NCBI RefSeq assembly: GCF_900107155.1
Contig: NZ_FNOX01000010.1
Span: 186,001 to 250,000, forward strand
Reading direction: 5' to 3'
From: Pseudomonas salomonii
GTDB taxonomy: Bacteria; Pseudomonadota; Gammaproteobacteria; Pseudomonadales; Pseudomonadaceae
Length of the DNA: 64,000 nt
In this document: positions 29,464 to 38,594 of the stretch, piece after piece
Position numbering within the stretch: the stretch's first letter is position 1
How the letters are laid out: each line of letters starts with the position of its first letter
Made by a program: the position numbers and the translations under genes
Notes under the pieces: generated by a model
What the model was told of the DNA's origin: nothing
What the model saw: only the letters and a program-made list of their open reading frames with translations
Database searches by the model: none

Positions 29464-30873
29464 TCAGAGTGGCTTGCCGCGATTGCCATGCTGGCTGACA
29501 AACGCCTGCACGGCTTTCAGGTCATTGGCCAGCACGGTGCAGCGCTCTTCGCGCTCAAACAGGTCAGCCAGGTGCTGAGGCAGTTCCAGCGCCTTGCCAA
29601 CACCGGCCTTCTCCACCGCTTCCGGGAATTTGACCGGGTGGGCGGTGCCCAGAATCACCATCGGGATGTCCAGGCTGCGACGGCATTCGCGTGCGGCCTT
29701 CACACCGATGGCAGTGTGCGGGTCGAGCAGCTCGCCGGTCTGCGCGTAGACCTCGGCGATGGTTTCGCAGGTTTGCGCATCGTCCACGGCCAGGGAGTCG
29801 AAGAGCTTGCGGGTTTCGGTCCAGCGCTCTTCATCAACGCTGAAACCGCCACCGCTCTTGAAGGTGTCCATCAAGCCGGCAATCGCCGAACCGTTGCGAC
29901 CGTGCATGTCGAACAGCAGGCGTTCGAAGTTCGACGAAACCATGATGTCCATCGACGGCGACAGCGTGGCGTGCAGGGTTTCCTTGACGTACTGGTTGCC
30001 GCTCATGAAGCGGTGCAGGATGTCGTTGCGGTTGGTGGCGACGATCAACTGATTGATCGGCAAGCCCATGTTGCGCGCCAGGTAACCGGCGAAGATGTCG
30101 CCAAAGTTGCCGGTCGGCACCGAGAACGACACCGAACGCGCCGGGCCGCCCAACTGCAGGGAGGCGTGGAAGTAGTAGACGATCTGGGCCATGATCCGCG
30201 CCCAGTTGATCGAGTTCACCGCCACCAGACGCGTACCTTTGAGGAAGCTCTGGTCAGCGAAGCTGTTCTTGACCATTTCCTGGCAGTCATCGAAGTTGCC
30301 TTCGATGGCGATGTTGTGGATGTTCTCGCCGAAGATGGTGGTCATCTGGCGGCGCTGCACTTCCGACACGCGCTTGTGCGGGTGCAGGATGAAGATGTCG
30401 ACGTTCTCGCAGTGCTTGCAACCTTCGATGGCCGCCGAGCCGGTATCACCGGAGGTGGCACCGATGATCACCACACGCTCGCCGCGTTTTTCCAGCACGT
30501 AGTCGAGCAAGCGACCCAGCAGTTGCAGGGCGAAGTCCTTGAAGGCCAGGGTCGGACCGTGGAACAGCTCCAATACCCATTCGTTGCCATTCAGCTGGCG
30601 CAGTGGCGCGATGGCGTTGTGGGAAAACACGCCATAGGTTTCTTCCAGAATCTTTTTAAAATCGGCATCCGGAATGCTGCCGGTAACGAACGGGCGCATC
30701 ACCCGGAACGCCAGTTCGTGGTACGGCAGGCCGGCCCACGAAGCGATTTCTTCCTGAGTGAAACGAGGCAGGTTTTCCGGCACGTACAGGCCGCCGTCAG
30801 TGGCAAGGCCGGCGAGCAAAACGTCTTCGAAGTTCAGGGCCGGTGCCTGGCCGCGGGTGCTGATATAACGCAT
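29464..30873 (-). CDS. thrC: Threonine synthase
   Basis: A 469-residue PLP enzyme converting O-phosphohomoserine to threonine. It begins MRYISTRGQAPALNFEDVLLAGLATDGGLYVPE. The PLP lysine is in FHGPTLAFKDFALQLL and the phosphate-binding loop in GATSGDTGSAAIEG. This is the longer (about 470-residue) gammaproteobacterial form. It lies 66 bases after hom, so both genes of the branch probably share a transcript. Confidence 0.98.
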   Translation of the reverse strand: MRYISTRGQAPALNFEDVLLAGLATDGGLYVPENLPRFTQEEIASWAGLPYHELAFRVMRPFVTGSIPDADFKKILEETYGVFSHNAIAPLRQLNGNEWVLELFHGPTLAFKDFALQLLGRLLDYVLEKRGERVVIIGATSGDTGSAAIEGCKHCENVDIFILHPHKRVSEVQRRQMTTIFGENIHNIAIEGNFDDCQEMVKNSFADQSFLKGTRLVAVNSINWARIMAQIVYYFHASLQLGGPARSVSFSVPTGNFGDIFAGYLARNMGLPINQLIVATNRNDILHRFMSGNQYVKETLHATLSPSMDIMVSSNFERLLFDMHGRNGSAIAGLMDTFKSGGGFSVDEERWTETRKLFDSLAVDDAQTCETIAEVYAQTGELLDPHTAIGVKAARECRRSLDIPMVILGTAHPVKFPEAVEKAGVGKALELPQHLADLFEREERCTVLANDLKAVQAFVSQHGNRGKPL

Positions 30874-30939
30874 GACTGGCTCCTCTAGAGCATTCTGAAC
30901 AAGGGCCGCCGAACCTGTGGGGCCCCTGCCGCTAAACGA

Positions 30940-32244
30940 TTAGTTCAGGTGTTCAACACGGATGCGCACCACCGGCCCAACCACGCCCTGCAACGCTTCA
31001 AGCGCGGCGATGGCATCGTTGATGTGCTGCTCGAGCACGCGGTGGGTCAGCAGGATCATCGGCACCAGGCCGTCTTGTTCCTCGACTTCCTTCTGCATGA
31101 TCGACTCGATGTTGATGCCGCGCTCCGAGAGGATGCTGGCCACCTGGGCCAACACGCCTGGATGGTCCTTGGCCTGAATGCGCAGGTAGTAGGCGCTTTC
31201 GCAGGCTTCGATCGGCAGGATCGGGTGGGCCGACAGCGAATCCGGCTGGAAGGCCAGGTGCGGCACGCGGTTTTCCGGGTCGCTGGTCATGGCGCGAACC
31301 ACGTCCACCAGGTCGGCAATCACCGACGAAGCGGTCGGCTCCATGCCGGCGCCGGCGCCGTAGAACAAGGTGGAACCTGCGGCGTCACCGTTGACCATCA
31401 CGGCGTTCATCACGCCATTGACGTTGGCGATCAGGCGGTCGGCCGGGATCAGCGTCGGGTGTACACGCAACTCGATACCGGCCGGGGTGCTGCGCGCCAC
31501 ACCGAGGTGCTTGATGCGGTAGCCCAGGGCTTCGGCGTAGTTCACGTCGGCGGTGGTCAGCTTGGTGATGCCTTCGGTGTAGGCCTTGTCGAACTGCAGC
31601 GGAATACCAAAGGCGATGGACGCCAAAATGGTCAGCTTGTGCGCTGCGTCGATACCTTCCACGTCGAAGGTCGGGTCGGCTTCGGCGTAACCCAGGGCTT
31701 GGGCTTCGGCCAGCACGTCTTCGAAGGTGCGGCCCTTCTCGCGCATTTCGGTGAGGATGAAGTTGCCGGTGCCGTTGATGATGCCGGCCACCCAGTTGAT
31801 ACGGTTGGCGGACAGGCCTTCACGGATCGCCTTGATCACCGGGATGCCACCGGCCACGGCGGCTTCGAATGCGACGATCACGCCCTTCTCGCGCGCCTTG
31901 GCAAAAATCTCGTTGCCGTGCACGGCGATCAACGCCTTGTTGGCGGTGACCACGTGCTTGCCATTCTCGATGGCCAGCAGTACCAGGTCACGGGCCACGG
32001 TATAGCCGCCGACCAACTCGATGACGATATCGATTTCAGGGTTGGTGGCCACGGCGAAGACATCGTTGGTAATCGCAATACCGGTCGTTTGGAACTGAGG
32101 CTTTGGCGTACGCGTGGCAATTTGCGCCACTTCAATCCCACGCCCTGCACGGCGGGAAATTTCTTCAGCATTACGCTGAAGTACGTTGAAGGTGCCGCCA
32201 CCGACGGTCCCTAACCCACAGATGCCTACTTTGACCGGTTTCAC
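30940..32244 (-). CDS. hom: Homoserine dehydrogenase
   Basis: A 434-residue monofunctional homoserine dehydrogenase reducing aspartate semialdehyde. The N-terminal NAD(P)-binding motif is VGICGLGTVGGGTFNVL, the catalytic segment is NGTGNFILTEM with the downstream DPTFDVEGIDAAHKL, and a C-terminal ACT domain (about 350-430) is the likely threonine-feedback site. A GTG start at 32244 is preferred to the ATG at 32259, because GGGGAG sits seven bases before the GTG and the resulting N terminus (MKPVKVGI) is the usual Pseudomonas one. Confidence 0.97.
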   Translation of the reverse strand: MKPVKVGICGLGTVGGGTFNVLQRNAEEISRRAGRGIEVAQIATRTPKPQFQTTGIAITNDVFAVATNPEIDIVIELVGGYTVARDLVLLAIENGKHVVTANKALIAVHGNEIFAKAREKGVIVAFEAAVAGGIPVIKAIREGLSANRINWVAGIINGTGNFILTEMREKGRTFEDVLAEAQALGYAEADPTFDVEGIDAAHKLTILASIAFGIPLQFDKAYTEGITKLTTADVNYAEALGYRIKHLGVARSTPAGIELRVHPTLIPADRLIANVNGVMNAVMVNGDAAGSTLFYGAGAGMEPTASSVIADLVDVVRAMTSDPENRVPHLAFQPDSLSAHPILPIEACESAYYLRIQAKDHPGVLAQVASILSERGINIESIMQKEVEEQDGLVPMILLTHRVLEQHINDAIAALEALQGVVGPVVRIRVEHLN

Positions 32245-32262
32245 TGAAGAACTCCCCATGAA

Positions 32263-32346
32263 ACGGCCGACGCTAGGTCGGCCGTGGAAAACAGCCGCAC
32301 AACTGCGGCTTTCAATTTGATGGCCCGTCGAACGGTCGGCGGGCCA
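32263..32346 (-). other. Three consecutive hairpins between dsbC and hom
   Basis: Perfect stems at 32263-32271/32277-32285 (9 bp), 32293-32299/32304-32310 (7 bp) and 32321-32327/32340-32346 (7 bp). They lie after the dsbC stop and before hom, so they could terminate dsbC or form a hom leader. No typical U-run follows on the minus strand and no leader peptide rich in Thr or Ile codons is apparent. Confidence 0.55.
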
Positions 32347-32374
32347 TGATCGTCAAAGGTTCGACGATGCTGGT

Positions 32375-33106
32375 TTACTTGGCACTGAGCGCCAGTTTGG
32401 CAACTTGTGGTGCCGGCTGGTAGCCCGGAATCACCTGACCGTCAGCCAAAACGATGGCCGGTGTACCGTTCACGCCAATCGACTGGCCGAGGGCGAACTG
32501 CTTGGAAACCGGGTTGGCACATTTGGCTGCCTTGATTTCCTTGCCATCGACCATTTTGTCCATGGCCGATTTCTTGTCGGCCGAACACCATACGGCTTGC
32601 AGCTGCTCGTCACCCGGCGAACCCAGGCCCTGGCGCGGGAATGCGACGTAGCGCACTTCGATACCGGCCTTGTTCAGCGCAGGCACTTCGGCGTGCAGCT
32701 TGTGGCAGTACGGGCACGTGGTGTCGGTGAACACGGTAATGTGGGTCTTGGTCTCGCCAATGGCCGGGTACACAACGGTTTCAGCCACCGGAATGCCGTT
32801 GATCAGCTTGGACACGCCCAGGCGCTCGGCTTTCTCGGTCAGGTTGACCGGCTTGCCGTCTTTAAGCTGGAACAGGTAGCCCTGAACGATGTACTGGCCA
32901 TCGGCGCTGGCGTACAGCACACGGCTGCCCTTGAGCTTGACTTCATACAGGCCGGCCATGGGGCTGGCGCTGATGCTTTCGATCGGGGTGTCGAGCTGCA
33001 GGTTGGCCAGGCTCTTGCGAATGGTTTGCTCGGCGGCGTCATCGGCGACAACAAAGGTGGAAACCAACGCAATCGCTGCGGCGGCAATAATCTGGGTCAA
33101 GCGCAT
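32375..33106 (-). CDS. dsbC: Periplasmic disulfide isomerase DsbC
   Basis: A 243-residue protein with a signal peptide (about 1-21, ending VVA-DDAAE). A DsbC/G N-terminal dimerisation domain (about 25-85) and thioredoxin-fold domain with the active site FTDTTCPYCHKLH follow. A second conserved Cys pair (VWCSADK and AAKCANP) and the cis-Pro loop VNGTPAIVL are present. It reshuffles wrong disulfides in the periplasm. It sits between xerD and hom, as is usual in Pseudomonas and E. coli (xerD-dsbC). Confidence 0.97.
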   Translation of the reverse strand: MRLTQIIAAAAIALVSTFVVADDAAEQTIRKSLANLQLDTPIESISASPMAGLYEVKLKGSRVLYASADGQYIVQGYLFQLKDGKPVNLTEKAERLGVSKLINGIPVAETVVYPAIGETKTHITVFTDTTCPYCHKLHAEVPALNKAGIEVRYVAFPRQGLGSPGDEQLQAVWCSADKKSAMDKMVDGKEIKAAKCANPVSKQFALGQSIGVNGTPAIVLADGQVIPGYQPAPQVAKLALSAK

Positions 33107-33257
33107 GGGAACTCCTGAAGGCAGATGCAGGGACGGCTGTGGAACACCGCTTGGAAACGCGGGCAGTGGCCGTCCCCTTTGCTAACCGGCAAAGCCTACC
33201 ACAGTTGGGCCCAAGGGCAGGCTTCAACGGGCAAATTGGGTTTTTTCCGAGGTGATT

Positions 33258-34154
33258 TTATCCGCGCGGGTGGTGCTTGGCGTGCATTTCCTGCAAGCGT
33301 GCGCGTGCCACGTGGGTGTAGATCTGGGTTGTGGATAAGTCGCTGTGCCCCAGCAGCATTTGCACCACGCGCAAATCCGCGCCGTGGTTGAGCAAATGCG
33401 TGGCGAATGCATGACGCAAGGTATGCGGCGACAGCGCCTTGCCGATCCCGGCAACTTTGGCCTGGTGCTTGATACGGTGCCAGAAGGTCTGGCGGGTCAT
33501 CTGCTCGCCGCGCAGGCTGGGGAACAACACATCACTGGGCCGCCCGCCGAGCAGCTCATTGCGGGCGTCACGCATATAGCGCTCCACCCACACAATCGCC
33601 TCCTCGCCCATCGGCACCAGTCGTTCCTTGCTGCCCTTACCCATCACGCGCAGCACGCCCTGGCGCAGGTTGACTTGCTCCAGGGTCAGGCTGATCAGCT
33701 CGGTCACGCGCAGGCCGCAGGCATACAAGACTTCCAGCATGGCGCGGTCGCGCTGGCCGATGGCTTCGCTCAGATCGGGCGCGGCGAGCAAGGCGTCCAC
33801 GTCAGCTTCCGATAAGGATTTAGGCAAGGGCCTACCGAGCTGAGGCATATCGATTTGCAGGGTCGGGTCGACGGAAATCTGCTTTTCGCGCAGCAAATAG
33901 CGATAAAACCCACGCACACCCGAAAGAAATCGCGCCGTGGAACGCGGCTTGTAGTTCTGTTCCAAACGCCAGGCCAGGTGATCGAGGATCAACTCACGGC
34001 CGGCATTGATCAGCTCGAGGTTTTTCTCCTGCAACCAGCCATTGAACAAAGCCAGGTCGCTGCGATAGGCCTGCCGGGTGTTGTCCGACAGGCCTTTTTC
34101 CAGCCACAGGGCGTCGAGGAAGCGGTCAATCAGAGGGTGGTCGATGGCGGGCAT
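33258..34154 (-). CDS. xerD: Site-specific tyrosine recombinase XerD
   Basis: A 298-residue core recombinase, the normal length. It has an N-terminal SAM-like DNA-binding domain (about 5-90) and a catalytic domain with Arg in YACGLRVTELI, the Lys beta-hairpin VMGKGSKERLVPMG, the box HTLRHAFATHLL, and LLGHSDLSTTQIYTHV with the nucleophilic Tyr. With XerC and FtsK it resolves chromosome dimers at dif. This is the housekeeping gene, not a mobile-element integrase, judging by length and dsbC linkage. Confidence 0.97.
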   Translation of the reverse strand: MPAIDHPLIDRFLDALWLEKGLSDNTRQAYRSDLALFNGWLQEKNLELINAGRELILDHLAWRLEQNYKPRSTARFLSGVRGFYRYLLREKQISVDPTLQIDMPQLGRPLPKSLSEADVDALLAAPDLSEAIGQRDRAMLEVLYACGLRVTELISLTLEQVNLRQGVLRVMGKGSKERLVPMGEEAIVWVERYMRDARNELLGGRPSDVLFPSLRGEQMTRQTFWHRIKHQAKVAGIGKALSPHTLRHAFATHLLNHGADLRVVQMLLGHSDLSTTQIYTHVARARLQEMHAKHHPRG

Positions 34155-34191
34155 AGAGGCTCAGGTTGATGACTGGAGTGTTTGGTAGATC

Positions 34192-34283
34192 CTATCGCAG
34201 GCAAGCCAGCTCCCACATGGGTTTTGTGTTTTTGCCTGATAGCATGATCAACACCGATTAAATGTGGGAACTGCCTGCGATAG
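34192..34283. repeat. REP pair with one shortened arm
   Basis: Inverted CTATCGCAGGCAAGCCAGCT arm and a degenerate partner TGTGGGAACTGCCTGCGATAG in which several internal bases are missing. It lies between xerD and the thioesterase gene. Confidence 0.8.
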
Positions 34284-34293
34284 CAGTCTCGGA

Positions 34294-34707
34294 TCAGTCC
34301 ACATACCCAGGCAGCACCGGCACAGGGCGTTTGTCGGCATCAATCGCGACAAAACTGAACACGCCCTGGATCGCCTTTTCACGGCCATCGGCACTCATGC
34401 TCTCGACGAACACTTCAACCTCGACCTTAAGGCTGGTGTTGCCCACTTTGATTACGCGGCCGATCAGCTCGACGATGGAGCCGGCGGGGATCGCGTGATT
34501 GAAGTCGATACGGTCGGTGGACACCGTCACCAGCGGCAAGCGGCAAAAGCGCGTGGCGGTGATGAAAGACACTTCATCCATCCACGCCAGCGCAGTGCCG
34601 CCGAACAGCGTGTTGTGGTGGTTGGTGGTCGGCGGGAACACGGCTTTGGTCACGTGGGTCACGGACAGGTCAGTGCGTCGCTGGATTTCTTCGAGGCGGG
34701 TGGTCAT
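34294..34707 (-). CDS. Acyl-CoA thioesterase (YciA-like hotdog fold)
   Basis: A 137-residue single hotdog-domain thioesterase. The family signature NHHNTLFGGTALAWMDEVSFITATRF includes the catalytic Asp/Glu region, followed by TVSTDRIDFNHAIPAGSIVEL. It hydrolyses acyl-CoA in the cytoplasm; chain-length preference is not visible. The start MTTRLEEIQRRT at 34707 is preferred over an upstream extension. Confidence 0.88.
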   Translation of the reverse strand: MTTRLEEIQRRTDLSVTHVTKAVFPPTTNHHNTLFGGTALAWMDEVSFITATRFCRLPLVTVSTDRIDFNHAIPAGSIVELIGRVIKVGNTSLKVEVEVFVESMSADGREKAIQGVFSFVAIDADKRPVPVLPGYVD

Positions 34708-34742
34708 GGCCAAATACCGGCAAATAGACAAATTTCAGGCAC

Positions 34743-34770
34743 AAAAAAGCAGCCCGCAGGCTGCTTTTTT
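34743..34770 (-). terminator. Terminator of the rpsP-rimM-trmD-rplS operon
   Basis: AAAAAAGCAGCC - CGC - AGGCTGCTTTTTT type hairpin with A and T runs on both sides, 20 bases after the rplS stop. Confidence 0.93.
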
Positions 34771-34789
34771 CTGCATCGGGAAGCTGGAC

Positions 34790-35140
34790 TTAAGCCAGTT
34801 TTTCCTTGATGCGAGCTGCTTTACCGGACAGGTCACGCAGGTAGTACAGCTTGGCTTTACGTACGTCACCGCGACGCTTAACGGCCATGCTGTCGATTTG
34901 CGGGCTGTAGGTCTGGAAAGTACGCTCTACGCCAACACCGTTGGAGATTTTACGAACAGTGAAAGCACTGTTCACACCACGGTTACGCTTGGCGATTACC
35001 ACGCCTTCGAACGCTTGCAGACGCGAACGGTCGCCTTCCTTCACTTTCACCTGAACGACAATAGTGTCGCCCGGGGCAAAGGTAGGGATCTCTTTGGTCA
35101 TCTGCTCTGCTTCGAGTGCAAGGATGATTTTGTTAGTCAT
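34790..35140 (-). CDS. rplS: 50S ribosomal protein L19
   Basis: A 116-residue ribosomal protein with typical segments [33 protein letters not shown] and [27 protein letters not shown]. It lies at the 30S-50S interface. It is the last gene of the rpsP-rimM-trmD-rplS operon, 45 bases after trmD. Confidence 0.98.
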
Positions 35141-35185
35141 GCTGTGCTCCTAAGGTAAGTCAATGGACCTACCATCGATACGTTG

Positions 35186-35938
35186 TTAACTATCGTCCCG
35201 CGCGAGGATGTATTCCTCGAGCAGCTTCTTCTCTTCTCCAGAAAGCGAGCGGCTTTCCAGAAGATCGGCGCGTCGTTCATAGGTCCGACCAAGGGACTGC
35301 TGTAAACGCCAACGCCGGATGTGTGCGTGATTGCCACTTAGCAATACGTCGGGAACACGCTGATCCGCATACACCTCCGGTCGGGTGTAGTGCGGGCAAT
35401 CCAGCAAACCATCCGTGAAGGAATCTTCCTCCGCAGAGTCCGCATGCCCTAAAGCTCCAGGCAGCAGTCGTGTAACCGCATCTATCAGGACCATCGCCGG
35501 CAGCTCGCCGCCAGACAGGACATAGTCCCCAATCGACCACTCTTCATCGACATGCGCTTCAATAAAACGCTCGTCAATGCCTTCATAGCGACCGGCAATC
35601 AGGATTAAGGCCTCCTCATTCGCCAGTTCGCGCACGCCAGCCTGTTTCAGCTGACGGCCTTGAGGGGACAGGTAAATTACCTTCGCCTTCTCCCCGGCGG
35701 CTGCCTTGGCCTCGACCAACGCATCTTCCAGGGGCTTGATCTTCATCACCATGCCCGGGCCACCGCCAAATGGGCGATCGTCCACAGTGTGATGTCGATC
35801 CGTCGTGTAGTCTCGCGGGTTCCAACAGGTCAGCTGCAACAGCCCCTGTTTCACCGCCCGACTGGTGATGCCGTACTCGCTGATGGCGGAGAACATCTCG
35901 GGAAACAAACTGATCACTTCAATGCGCAAATTAGCCAC
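35186..35938 (-). CDS. trmD: tRNA (guanine-37-N1)-methyltransferase TrmD
   Basis: A 250-residue SPOUT methyltransferase making m1G37, which prevents +1 frameshifting. It has RIEVISLFPEMFSAI, the FGGGPGMVMK segment, LIAGRYEGIDERF and the knot region EWSIGDYVLSGGELPAMVLIDAVTRLLPG. GTG at 35938 is chosen as start, two bases after the rimM stop, because it gives the standard N terminus (MANLRIEV) and length; an upstream reading frame extension would overlap rimM and is not family-like. Confidence 0.96.
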   Translation of the reverse strand: MANLRIEVISLFPEMFSAISEYGITSRAVKQGLLQLTCWNPRDYTTDRHHTVDDRPFGGGPGMVMKIKPLEDALVEAKAAAGEKAKVIYLSPQGRQLKQAGVRELANEEALILIAGRYEGIDERFIEAHVDEEWSIGDYVLSGGELPAMVLIDAVTRLLPGALGHADSAEEDSFTDGLLDCPHYTRPEVYADQRVPDVLLSGNHAHIRRWRLQQSLGRTYERRADLLESRSLSGEEKKLLEEYILARDDS

Positions 35939-35940
35939 GC

Positions 35941-36477
35941 TTAGAAGTCCGCGTCCCATTCCACCTTCATCTCGCCCGCGGCCAGGTCGACGGCCAACAC
36001 GCATTGCCCGGTATAAGGCAACAGGCGTTCGCGATCATCCAGGCTGCCAGCGCAAGGCTTGACCACCATTACATCATTGGCGCCGGTTTCCAGAAGATGA
36101 TCGATTTTCCCGAGCAATTGCCCCAGTTGATCAATAACCTTCAGACCTTCCAGCTGGTACCAGTAGTACTCGCCGTCGGTCAATTCAGGGAACAGGTTGC
36201 GCGGCACGCAGATCTCATAACCGGCCAGAAGACGAGCTTCTTCACGGTCATCAAGACCCTTGAGCTTTGCGACCAGGAACTTATCGCTCCCGCGTCCACT
36301 GACCAGCTCGACCTGTTTCACACTACCTTCGCGCTTGAGCGTCCAGGTTTTGTACTGCAACAGGTTTTCAGTCGGATCAGTAAAGGAATACACCTTCACT
36401 TCGCCGCGAACGCCATGAACAGAGTAAATCTTGCCGATAACGATCAAATCATCAGCAACAGCTGGCGTCGCGTTCAT
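35941..36477 (-). CDS. rimM: 16S rRNA processing protein RimM
   Basis: A 178-residue ribosome-assembly factor that helps mature the 30S head. The N-terminal domain shows IVIGKIYSVHGVRGEVKVYSFTDP; the PRC-barrel domain (about 95-170) shows DGEYYWYQLEGLKV and the PYTGQCVLAVDLAAGEMKVEWDADF tail. It is 5 bases downstream of rpsP and 2 upstream of trmD, so tightly coupled. Confidence 0.97.
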   Translation of the reverse strand: MNATPAVADDLIVIGKIYSVHGVRGEVKVYSFTDPTENLLQYKTWTLKREGSVKQVELVSGRGSDKFLVAKLKGLDDREEARLLAGYEICVPRNLFPELTDGEYYWYQLEGLKVIDQLGQLLGKIDHLLETGANDVMVVKPCAGSLDDRERLLPYTGQCVLAVDLAAGEMKVEWDADF

Positions 36478-36482
36478 ATTGC

Positions 36483-36734
36483 TCAGGCTGCGGCCTTAGC
36501 CGAGTCCTTCAACAGTTTTGCAACGCGCTCGGATGGCTGTGCGCCAACGCTCAGCCAGTAGGCTACGCGCTCTTGGTTCACGGACAGACGAACTTCTTGA
36601 CCACGAGCAACAGGGTTGAAGAAACCAACCTGTTCCTTGTGCGAACCGTCGCGCGGGTTGCGGCTGTCGGTTACGGTCAAGTGGTAAAACGGGCGCTTTT
36701 TGGAGCCGCCAAGGGCAAGACGGATTGTTAGCAT
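36483..36734 (-). CDS. rpsP: 30S ribosomal protein S16
   Basis: An 83-residue ribosomal protein starting MLTIRLALGGSKKRPFYHLTVTDSRNPRDG, with IGFFNP-like VGFFNPVARG and VAYWLSVGAQPSERV. It is first in the rpsP-rimM-trmD-rplS operon. A sigma-70-type promoter lies about 75 bases upstream. Confidence 0.98.
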   Translation of the reverse strand: MLTIRLALGGSKKRPFYHLTVTDSRNPRDGSHKEQVGFFNPVARGQEVRLSVNQERVAYWLSVGAQPSERVAKLLKDSAKAAA

Positions 36735-36806
36735 GTGAACATCGTTCCTGTAGTCGGTGCTGCAAATCTAAATGCACAGCGGGCATAGGTGCCCGAAAGG
36801 CCGCAT

Positions 36807-36834
36807 ATTCTAAGGAATATCCGGACTTTTGCAA
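36807..36834 (-). promoter_or_regulatory. Sigma-70-type promoter of the rpsP operon
   Basis: On the minus strand TTGCAA (36829-36834), 16-base spacer and TAGAAT (36807-36812), about 73 bases before the rpsP ATG. Confidence 0.7.
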
Positions 36835-36955
36835 ATGTCTTTTTCTGGCGCCTATCAGCGTGCCACTCAGATCTGCTATAGAGCCGTCGGTTAAAACGGC
36901 GAGTCAGCTCCCGCTAACCGCGGGTTTGCTGGAGATCCCACGTCCTTGTGGGGCG

Positions 36956-36977
36956 GAGCGCAAGCAGACTTGCGCTC
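36956..36977 (-). terminator. Perfect hairpin just after ffh, terminator-like without U-run
   Basis: GAGCGCAAG (36956-36964) pairs with CTTGCGCTC (36969-36977) around a CAGA tetraloop, 8 bases after the ffh stop. No T-run follows on the minus strand. The remaining gap to rpsP shows only weaker stems. Confidence 0.5.
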
Positions 36978-36984
36978 GAATTCT

Positions 36985-38361
36985 TTACATTTTCGGCATG
37001 CCGCCGCCGGGCAACATACCGCCCATGCCGCGCATCATCTTGGCCATTCCGCCTTTGGCGGAGAATTTCTTCATCATCTTCTGCATCTGCTTGTGCTGCT
37101 TGATCAAGCGACCGATGTCCTGCACCTGGGTGCCGGAACCCATGGCGATCCGGCGTTTGCGCGAACCGCTGATCAGCTCAGGGTCGCGGCGCTCGGCCGG
37201 GGTCATGGAGTTGATGATGGCTTCCATCTGCTTGAACTGCTTCTCTGCCGCGCCCTGGGCGTTGCCCATTTGCGCCAGGTTCACACCGCCGATGTTCGGC
37301 AGCTTGTCCATCAGGCCGCCGAGGCCGCCCATGTTCTTCATCTGTTGCAGCTGGTCACGGAAGTCTTCGAGGTCGAAGCCCTTGCCCTTCTTCAGCTTCT
37401 TGGCCAGCTTGTCGGCCTTGTCCTTGTCGAGCGTGGCTTCGGCCTGCTCGATCAGGCTGAGCACGTCGCCCATGCCGAGAATGCGTGAGGCGATACGCTC
37501 CGGGTGGAACGGTTCGAGCGCTTCGCTCTTCTCGCCCATACCGATGAACTTGATCGGCTTGCCGGTGATGGCGCGTACCGACAGCGCAGCACCGCCACGG
37601 GCGTCACCGTCGACCTTGGTCAGGATCACGCCGGTCAGCGGCAGTGCGTCGCCGAAAGCCTTGGCGGTGTTGGCCGCATCCTGGCCGGTCATGGCGTCGA
37701 CCACGAACAGCGTCTCGACCGGGTTGATCGCGGCATGCAGCGCCTTGATCTCGCCCATCATCTCTTCATCGATGTGCAGGCGACCGGCGGTATCGACGAT
37801 AACCACGTCGATGAATTTGAGCTTGGCTTCTTTAATAGCCGCGTTGGCGATGTCGACCGGCTTCTGGCTCAGGTCGGACGGGAAGAAGGTCACCCCCACT
37901 TCGCCCGCGAGCATTTCCAGCTGTTTGATCGCAGCCGGACGGTACACGTCCGCCGACACAACCATTACCGACTTTTTCTTGCGCTCTTTAAGGAAGCGCG
38001 CCAGCTTGCCGGCGGTGGTGGTTTTACCCGCACCCTGCAGACCGGCCATCAGCACGACGGCCGGTGGCACGGCGCTGAGGTTCAGATCTTCGTTGGCTGC
38101 GCCCATCAGGCTTTCGAGTTCGGCCTGGACGATCTTCACAAAAGCCTGGCCCGGCGTCAGGCTGCGGGACACTTCGGTGCCCACAGCGCGCTCTTTGACC
38201 GAGTTGACGAAGTCCTTGACCACAGGCAAGGCCACGTCGGCTTCCAGCAACGCCATGCGCACTTCACGCAGGGTGTCTTTAATATTGTCCTCGGTCAGCT
38301 TGGCCTTGCCGGTGACATGGCGCAGCGTCTGCGAGAGACGGTCAGTCAAGTTTTCAAACAT
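36985..38361 (-). CDS. ffh: Signal recognition particle protein Ffh
   Basis: A 458-residue SRP GTPase. The N domain (1-85) precedes the G domain with the P-loop GLQGAGKTTTAGKLA, VDTAGRLH, TKVDGDARGG and GMGEK. The methionine-rich M domain (about 300-458) binds 4.5S RNA and signal peptides and ends MAKMMRGMGGMLPGGGMPKM. It targets nascent inner-membrane proteins to FtsY. It is divergent from the ypjD-like gene. Confidence 0.98.
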   Translation of the reverse strand: MFENLTDRLSQTLRHVTGKAKLTEDNIKDTLREVRMALLEADVALPVVKDFVNSVKERAVGTEVSRSLTPGQAFVKIVQAELESLMGAANEDLNLSAVPPAVVLMAGLQGAGKTTTAGKLARFLKERKKKSVMVVSADVYRPAAIKQLEMLAGEVGVTFFPSDLSQKPVDIANAAIKEAKLKFIDVVIVDTAGRLHIDEEMMGEIKALHAAINPVETLFVVDAMTGQDAANTAKAFGDALPLTGVILTKVDGDARGGAALSVRAITGKPIKFIGMGEKSEALEPFHPERIASRILGMGDVLSLIEQAEATLDKDKADKLAKKLKKGKGFDLEDFRDQLQQMKNMGGLGGLMDKLPNIGGVNLAQMGNAQGAAEKQFKQMEAIINSMTPAERRDPELISGSRKRRIAMGSGTQVQDIGRLIKQHKQMQKMMKKFSAKGGMAKMMRGMGGMLPGGGMPKM

Positions 38362-38594
38362 GCGCGATCCTTTCAGGCCCTATTCATCGAAATGCAGTGG
38401 TGACCGAGGTAATGGCGGCCCAGGCTGTGGTAAACCGCTGTTAAAAACAGCGCTCAGCACGCCTGTGACGTGGGCAGGTCGCGGATTATAGCGAAGACTG
38501 CGCCGCTGCACACGCGCTGTCTGGCCCGGGAGTCTTTCGTGCAGCGCAGGTGTGTGCCAAACTCAGCGCCTTTCGGGCTTGTCTATCAGGATTT

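Noticed and set aside
29217..29498. 93-codon plus-strand ORF after the DUF3509 gene
   Set aside because: It runs through the thrC terminator into the thrC 3' end, lacks a convincing ribosome site and matches nothing I know.
33258..34154. Tyrosine recombinase as evidence of a genomic island
   Set aside because: Length, sequence and linkage to dsbC identify housekeeping XerD; no attachment sites or phage genes flank it.
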